Assembly: GCA_023428035.1 (NCBI GenBank)
Contig: JAEYZO010000272.1
Span: forward strand, 1 to 9,720
Direction of reading: 5' to 3'
DNA from: Pseudomonadota bacterium
GTDB taxonomy: Bacteria > Myxococcota_A > Polyangia > Polyangiales > Ga0077539
DNA length: 9,720 bases
The position numbers were made by a program, and so were the translations under genes. Each line of letters opens with the position of its first letter. The stretch's first letter is position 1. Below the pieces are notes generated by a model. That model saw nothing but the letters and a program-made list of their open reading frames with translations. It made no database searches and was not told the origin of the DNA. Shown in pieces: positions 5,774 through 9,720 of this stretch.

Positions 5774-6811
5774 TCAGCCCAGCGCCGACTCGATCGCGCC
5801 CACCAGGGCCGACGCGCGCTCCTGGTCACCCGCGCCGAGCCGACCCTCACGGTCGCAGCGCGAGCGCAGGGCCCTCACCTGGCTCAGCGCGCCCTCTGCG
5901 AGGGGGGAGTACTCCCGCAGCGGGTCGAGGATCGCCGCCATCGCGTCGAGGGTCGACGCGTCGTCCCTGCCGTCGCGCAGGAACTCCACCCTCCCCTCGG
6001 GCCGCGCGCACTGGTCGCGCACGAAGACGTCGAGCCAGTCGGCCACCGTCGCGAGGCGCTCCCAGTCGAGCCGGTCGGGGGTGTCCCGCGGCGTGTGGTA
6101 GGTCGACGAGCGCGAGCCCGTCAGCAGCGTGAAGGGCACCCCCGCCTCCCAGAACGCGAGGTGGTCCGACAAGGGCGGGATCACCTCGGCGTCGAGACGT
6201 CTCGCGGTGAGCCCCGGCGCCGCGGCGGAGATCGCGTCGACCCTCGCCGAGGTCCCCGCGCTCCTCTCGGCGCCCAGCACGAAGACCGTGTCGCGCACGC
6301 TCGACGGCAAGCCCTCGGGGCCGATGCCGTGCCCGAGGAGCTCCATCGCCAGCATCATGTCGACCTTGTCGAGGGCCACGGTGGGGTGCGCGACCCAGTG
6401 CTGCGAGCCCATCGACCCGCTGTGGAAATACGGCGGCTCCTCTCCGTCGAAGGCCGCGAAGATCACCCCTCGCCCGTCGGGCCTGCGAGCCGCCAGCGAC
6501 CGCGCCACCGCCACCAGCACGCCCACCGAGGCGGCGTTGTCGTCGGCGCCGCGGTAGACCTCCCCGCCCATCACCCCGAGGTGGTCGTAGTGCGCACCGA
6601 CCACGACCCAGCGGTCGATGTCTCCAGGGATCGTCGCGAGCACGTTGGCGCCGCCGCAGCCCGGCGCGGGCTGCTCCACCGGGTCGAGGCCCCCGGCGCG
6701 GAGGGCTTCGATGACGAGCGAGCGCGCGCGCAGCCCCCCGGGCGTACCCGGTCGGCGCCCGGCGCAGGCGTCGTCACAGAGGGCTTCGACCAGGGCGCGG
6801 GAGGGCTCCAT
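5774..6811 (-). CDS. M28 family zinc metallopeptidase
   Basis: The 345-residue product shows the ordered metal-site motifs of M28 aminopeptidase-like enzymes: AHYDHLG (H74, D76), GADDNAAS (D90/D91, bridging aspartate region), DGEE (E124 catalytic base, E125 ligand), MELLGHG (E157) and YHTPRDT (H239). The N-terminus also has the family's GRRPGT segment (residues 19-23). The reaction would be removal of N-terminal residues from peptides or cleavage of a similar amide, with two zinc ions. No signal peptide is visible, so it may be cytoplasmic, unlike many exported M28 enzymes. The last 80 residues or so form a helical extension of unknown role. The start at 6811 lies 12 bp after the stop of the beta-helix lipoprotein gene and lacks a strong Shine-Dalgarno sequence, so translational coupling is likely. 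The peptide substrate cannot be read from sequence. Confidence 0.88.
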   Translation of the reverse strand: MEPSRALVEALCDDACAGRRPGTPGGLRARSLVIEALRAGGLDPVEQPAPGCGGANVLATIPGDIDRWVVVGAHYDHLGVMGGEVYRGADDNAASVGVLVAVARSLAARRPDGRGVIFAAFDGEEPPYFHSGSMGSQHWVAHPTVALDKVDMMLAMELLGHGIGPEGLPSSVRDTVFVLGAERSAGTSARVDAISAAAPGLTARRLDAEVIPPLSDHLAFWEAGVPFTLLTGSRSSTYHTPRDTPDRLDWERLATVADWLDVFVRDQCARPEGRVEFLRDGRDDASTLDAMAAILDPLREYSPLAEGALSQVRALRSRCDREGRLGAGDQERASALVGAIESALG

Positions 6812-6823
6812 GGGGTGATCGTC

Positions 6824-8299
6824 TCACTGACACGCGGGCGCCGGGTCGGGGCAGCTGCCGTCGGCGTTCATCGTCGGGCTCTGGTGGCAGGGCGCGTTGA
6901 ACGCGGCGAAGTCGTTGCCCAGCGACGGGTCCGCGAAGTTCACCGGCGCGCCGCGCCAGTGACGGACGATCGCGGCGGTGTCGGGGCCTCCGTTCACGAA
7001 TCGCGCGTGGTCGATCAGCGAGGGCTGCGGCGCCGCCTCGACCGCCACGAAGCCCGAGTCGCTGTTGTCTCCCGCCCAGTCGCAGAACTGCGACGACCCC
7101 CAGGGGGAGCCCGCGCTCTGGATCGTCACGTAGCGCAGCCGCGAGGCCGAGCGGTTGAAGCGCGGGCCGAAATACACCCCGTGCCACTGCCCCGGCGAGG
7201 CGTCGTTGCCCGCGGGCTTGAGGGTGACGCGCCCGTCGTCGGAGCCCCCGTCGATCACCAGCCCTCCCTCGGCGTCGTAGCCCACGCTGATGCCGGCGTT
7301 GCGCCCCATGAGGAGCGTCACGCCCGCGGCGATGGTGAGGATCGGCCCCGTCGGGCCGTCGACGCGCACGTCGAGGTCGTCGGCGATGTGGTAGGGCACG
7401 CCGAGGTTCGCCCAGGTCGCCGTGTTGCGGAGGGTGTGCGTGTCGCTGCCGGGCCCCGCCTCCGCGATGAAGACCTCGTCGACGGCGTTGCCGGTGTAGC
7501 GGCCCGCGGGCAGCGAGGCGACGGAGGGCGCGCGCTGCACGTACACCGCTCCGGAGAGCGACGCGCCCTCGGAGGTGGTGCCCGTGACGGTCACGTCGGA
7601 GGAGCCGGGCGCGAAGCGGCCTCCGTCACGGAGCGCGACGCCGAAGCCGAGGTTGGCGCGCGCGGTGAGGTGGTCGACGTGGAGGCCCGGGAAGGTCACC
7701 GCGAGGCCCGCGTGCCCGCCGCTCCAGTCGTGGCCGCCGTGCTCGATCACCACGTGCGAGAGCCGCGACGCGCGGCGGACGCTCTCCGCGAACCACAGGC
7801 CGTTCCAGTCTCCGGCCTGGGGCTGCGGGTTGTTCGACCCGAAGCGGATCGGGTGCTCCGCGTCTCCCGCGGCCACGAGCGCGCCGCCGTTCTCCACGGT
7901 GAGCCCGCTGCCCGCGCCGACGAGCACCACCGCGCAGGGCTCGACCGTGAGGGTCTTGCCGTCGAGCACGCGGAACCCGTGGGGCAGCCGGTGGGGAGAG
8001 CCGGCGAGGTCCCAGGTCTCGTCGCGCTGGAGCTCGGTCTTGTGCACGGTGCCCGGCAGGAGCGCCGAGTTCGCGGTGGTCGCGGGGCAGCCCGTGGCGC
8101 GGCTCGGCGCGGGGGTCTCGACGCTCGACTCGGGCGACGCCGGGCCCTCGGGCGCGGGGGCGCTGCCGTTCGTCGGGGTCGTGTTGTTCGAGGAGTCGCC
8201 GCCCCCGGTGAGCCCGCGCACCAGGGCCATCACCTTCGAGCACCCCGTCGAGCCCGAGAGCACCGACACCGCCAGGAGACACACCGTCGCGCGCTTCAT
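6824..8299 (-). CDS. Lipoprotein with a duplicated right-handed beta-helix-like module
   Basis: The 491-residue product begins MKRATVCLLAVSVLSGSTGC, a signal peptide whose probable lipidation site is C20, although the lipobox (STGC) is weak at -3. A Ser/Thr/Pro-rich linker spans about residues 21-75. The rest looks like a pectin-lyase-type parallel beta-helix: short repeated strands such as TLTVEPCAVVLVGAG and LTVENGGALVAAG. It contains two matching modules about 207 residues apart, DWNGLWF...ASRLSHVVIEHGG (from about 164) and QWHGVYF...ASRLRYVTIQSAG (from about 371). Clustered cysteines lie near the C-terminus. No lyase or hydrolase residues are recognisable, so a structural or carbohydrate-binding surface role is possible. 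GGAGAGG (minus strand of 8309-8315) lies 9 nt before the ATG at 8299 but only 3 nt before the alternative ATG at 8305, favouring 8299. The M28 peptidase gene follows 12 bp downstream, suggesting an operon. Confidence 0.82.
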   Translation of the reverse strand: MKRATVCLLAVSVLSGSTGCSKVMALVRGLTGGGDSSNNTTPTNGSAPAPEGPASPESSVETPAPSRATGCPATTANSALLPGTVHKTELQRDETWDLAGSPHRLPHGFRVLDGKTLTVEPCAVVLVGAGSGLTVENGGALVAAGDAEHPIRFGSNNPQPQAGDWNGLWFAESVRRASRLSHVVIEHGGHDWSGGHAGLAVTFPGLHVDHLTARANLGFGVALRDGGRFAPGSSDVTVTGTTSEGASLSGAVYVQRAPSVASLPAGRYTGNAVDEVFIAEAGPGSDTHTLRNTATWANLGVPYHIADDLDVRVDGPTGPILTIAAGVTLLMGRNAGISVGYDAEGGLVIDGGSDDGRVTLKPAGNDASPGQWHGVYFGPRFNRSASRLRYVTIQSAGSPWGSSQFCDWAGDNSDSGFVAVEAAPQPSLIDHARFVNGGPDTAAIVRHWRGAPVNFADPSLGNDFAAFNAPCHQSPTMNADGSCPDPAPACQ

Positions 8300-8330
8300 C
8301 TCCATACACCTCTCCGTTGAGCCGGCGCGG

Positions 8331-8361
8331 ATTCTGGACACGGCTACGGGGGTCGCCTCAA
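8331..8361 (-). promoter_or_regulatory. Weak candidate promoter of the beta-helix/M28 operon
   Basis: On the minus strand TTGAGG (8356-8361) and CAGAAT (8331-8336) each match four of six sigma70 consensus bases, but the 19-bp spacer is long. Transcription would begin near 8324, leaving a leader of about 25 nt that contains the Shine-Dalgarno sequence. Confidence 0.25.
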
Positions 8362-8511
8362 GGGCCATGAACTCCTCGCTCTCGGCGGCGTAGATCACTT
8401 TCTTCGGGGGTCGCGAGAACCTCTCGGCGCGGGCGCTGTCGTGACTCATCGCGACGGCGCCGAGGGCCCCGAGTGACGGAGCCCCGCGCCGCGGAGGAGG
8501 GCGTTCACGCC

Positions 8512-8877
8512 ATGATGGAGCACTTTCGTGAGGGCGGTTGGGGGATGTTCCCGACCCTGTTCTTCGGCCTGATCCTGCTGGGCGTCGCGGCGCGCTACGC
8601 CGCCCGGCCCGAGAGGCGCTACGTGCCCCTGCTGCTCGGCGCGGGCATGGTGACCCTCTCCAGCGGCGCCCTGGGCTTCGTCACCGGGGTCATCACCACC
8701 TTCCGCTACATCGGCCAGGTGGGGCCCGACCGCCGCTACCTCGCGATCATCGGCGTGGGCGAGTCGCTGGAGAACGTCGCCTTCGCGCTGATCTTCGTCG
8801 TGCTCGCCTCCCTCGCCGCGTCGGTGGGCGCCTTCCGCATCGCGCGCGGCTCCTACACCCCCGCCGCCGCGAGCTGA
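8512..8877 (+). CDS. Small three-helix membrane protein resembling the ExbB/TolQ/MotA core
   Basis: The 121-residue product has three membrane segments: about residues 12-31 (MFPTLFFGLILLGVAARYA), 42-66 (LLLGAGMVTLSSGALGFVTG onwards) and 82-112 (ENVAFALIFVVLASLAAS within it). The sequence GALGFVTGVITTFRYIG followed by IGVGESLENVAFAL resembles the conserved GxxGTVxG...F and GIxEAL stretches of the ExbB/TolQ/MotA proton-channel family. The N-terminal EGGWGMFPTL also recalls ExbB. It is about half the usual 200-230 residues and lacks the large cytoplasmic loop. No ExbD/TolR partner is present in the window. Function is therefore uncertain: it may be a diverged lineage-specific membrane protein. 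The ATG at 8512 was chosen over GTG 8473 because GGAGGAGGG lies about 10 nt upstream. Its stop is 4 bp from the convergent panE stop. Confidence 0.7.
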   Translation: MMEHFREGGWGMFPTLFFGLILLGVAARYAARPERRYVPLLLGAGMVTLSSGALGFVTGVITTFRYIGQVGPDRRYLAIIGVGESLENVAFALIFVVLASLAASVGAFRIARGSYTPAAAS

Positions 8878-8881
8878 GCCC

Positions 8882-9720
8882 TCACAGCCCCAGCGCCGCT
8901 CGCAGCGCGTCGGGGCTCATCCCCGGCGAGCCCTCCCTCCGCGCCTCGGCCTCGCGAACCAGCGCGACCAGCCCGCGGTTCAAGGGCGCGTCCCTGCCGT
9001 GCTTCTCCGCGAGGCGCACGACCTCACCGTTCAGCCACTCGACCTCGGTGTCGCGACGTCGCTCGAGGTCCTCCCACATCGACGAGCGCGCCTCGGGGTC
9101 GACCTTCAACTGCGCGCTGGCGAGCAGCTTGAACACCGGCGTCGGCGTCGCGAGGAGCAGCGGGAAGAGCTGCGGCGGCAGCGGGCCCACCCGCGCCGTG
9201 CGCACCCCCGCGGCGCGCATCACCCCGAGGGCCTCGGCCATCACCGCGCGGATCACCGAGCGATACCCCGGCGACGCGAGGAGCGTCACCGTCGACGCCC
9301 CCGAGAGCGCGCTCACGGCGTTGTTCAGGTTCATCACCAGCTTCGACCACTGCCGCGCTCGGATGTCGTCGGCCACCTCGACCTCGAAGCCCGCGGCGCG
9401 CAGGGCCGTGACCAGCGGGGCGAGCGCGCGGTGCCGCGACGACTCGATCACCAGCGGCCCGCTCGTCGCCTGGCGGAACACCCCCTCGCCCATCGAGCGC
9501 ACGTTGAAGCCGACGATGCCTCCGAGGGAGATTTTGCCCGGCATGGCCTCGCGCAGCGCGTCGGCGTTGCCCACCCCGTTCTGCGCGCTCACCACCAGAG
9601 CGCCCTCAGGGAGCGCCCCGGCCATCGCCGCGCCGGCCTCTGCGGTCTGCCCGCTCTTCACGCAGCAGAGCACCGCGTCGCAGCGCGCGAGGGCCGAGAC
9701 CTCCTCGGTCACTTCGTAGC
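8882..9720 (-). CDS. panE: 2-dehydropantoate 2-reductase (ketopantoate reductase), N-terminus outside window
   Basis: The frame runs off the window edge. The GTG at 9712 is internal, being preceded in frame by Tyr-Glu, and the missing N-terminus should hold the GxGxxG nucleotide-binding loop. Visible family features in order are VLCCVKSGQT (NADP-binding VKS lysine), SAQNGVGN (the QNG asparagine), the ARQWSKLVMNLNNA segment with the catalytic lysine, and the C-terminal SSMWEDLERRRDTEVEWLNG with the serine and glutamate that bind ketopantoate. The enzyme reduces 2-dehydropantoate to pantoate with NADPH in the cytoplasm, a step of pantothenate and coenzyme A biosynthesis. Related ApbA/PanE-like paralogues act on other 2-keto acids, so substrate specificity is not certain. 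Both the N-terminal Rossmann part (partial) and the C-terminal helical domain look intact. No other pantothenate genes are visible. Confidence 0.88.
   Translation of the reverse strand, partial: YEVTEEVSALARCDAVLCCVKSGQTAEAGAAMAGALPEGALVVSAQNGVGNADALREAMPGKISLGGIVGFNVRSMGEGVFRQATSGPLVIESSRHRALAPLVTALRAAGFEVEVADDIRARQWSKLVMNLNNAVSALSGASTVTLLASPGYRSVIRAVMAEALGVMRAAGVRTARVGPLPPQLFPLLLATPTPVFKLLASAQLKVDPEARSSMWEDLERRRDTEVEWLNGEVVRLAEKHGRDAPLNRGLVALVREAEARREGSPGMSPDALRAALGL

Noticed and set aside
6095..8320. 741-codon plus-strand open frame across the M28 and beta-helix genes
   Set aside because: Its Arg/His/Val-rich composition has no domain sense, while the minus strand shows clear zinc motifs and a signal peptide.
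8300..8449. N-terminal extension of the beta-helix lipoprotein to an ATG at 8449
   Set aside because: It would place about 50 residues before the signal peptide. The ATG at 8299 has a good Shine-Dalgarno sequence 9 nt upstream.
1..9720. tRNA, rRNA, insertion sequence ends or phage attachment sites
   Set aside because: No tRNA-like cloverleaf, transposase or paired terminal inverted repeats with target duplication were seen on reading both strands.

Overview
The window is about 70% G+C (near 75% in the RTX gene, about 58-60% in the 138-residue gene at 759-1175). Gene content suggests a Myxococcota chromosome, probably of the Sandaracinus/Polyangia type: the tail of a large membrane-anchored Ser/Thr kinase, lipoproteins with Asp/Pro/Thr-rich linkers, an RTX-repeat lipoprotein and a beta-helix lipoprotein. 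This placement rests on gene style, not on a marker gene.

Layout. (1) 2-745, plus strand: the C-terminal part of a six-helix membrane protein that looks like the end of a Pkn-type kinase. (2) 759-2643, minus strand: a tight three-gene operon, read from 2643 down to 759. It encodes a 204-residue charged helical protein of unknown function, an endonuclease/exonuclease/phosphatase (EEP) protein broken by an in-frame TAG, and a 138-residue unknown protein of lower GC that overlaps the EEP gene by ATGA. (3) 2644-3160: a 517-bp non-coding gap. It holds two overlapping hairpins and an inverted repeat next to the operon, then an array of about twelve CCCC..GGGG imperfect palindromes at roughly 22-bp spacing, then a hairpin and a candidate leaderless promoter. 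(4) 3161-5362, plus: a lipoprotein with three blocks of RTX calcium-binding repeats, followed by a DUF1428 (YbaA-like) gene at 5426-5770. (5) 5774-8299, minus: a duplicated-module beta-helix lipoprotein and, 12 bp downstream, an M28 zinc metallopeptidase. (6) 8512-8877, plus: a small three-helix protein resembling the core of ExbB/TolQ/MotA. (7) 8882-9720, minus: 2-dehydropantoate 2-reductase (PanE), cut by the window edge.

Most of the window is ordinary chromosome with closely packed convergent genes (gaps of 13, 3 and 4 bp at 745/759, 5770/5774 and 8877/8882). The accessory-looking part is 759-3160, where the odd operon lies beside the palindrome array. The array and the amber-split nuclease are the two observations most worth following. 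Nothing in the sequence shows that the array and the operon work together. That link is a hypothesis based on adjacency.
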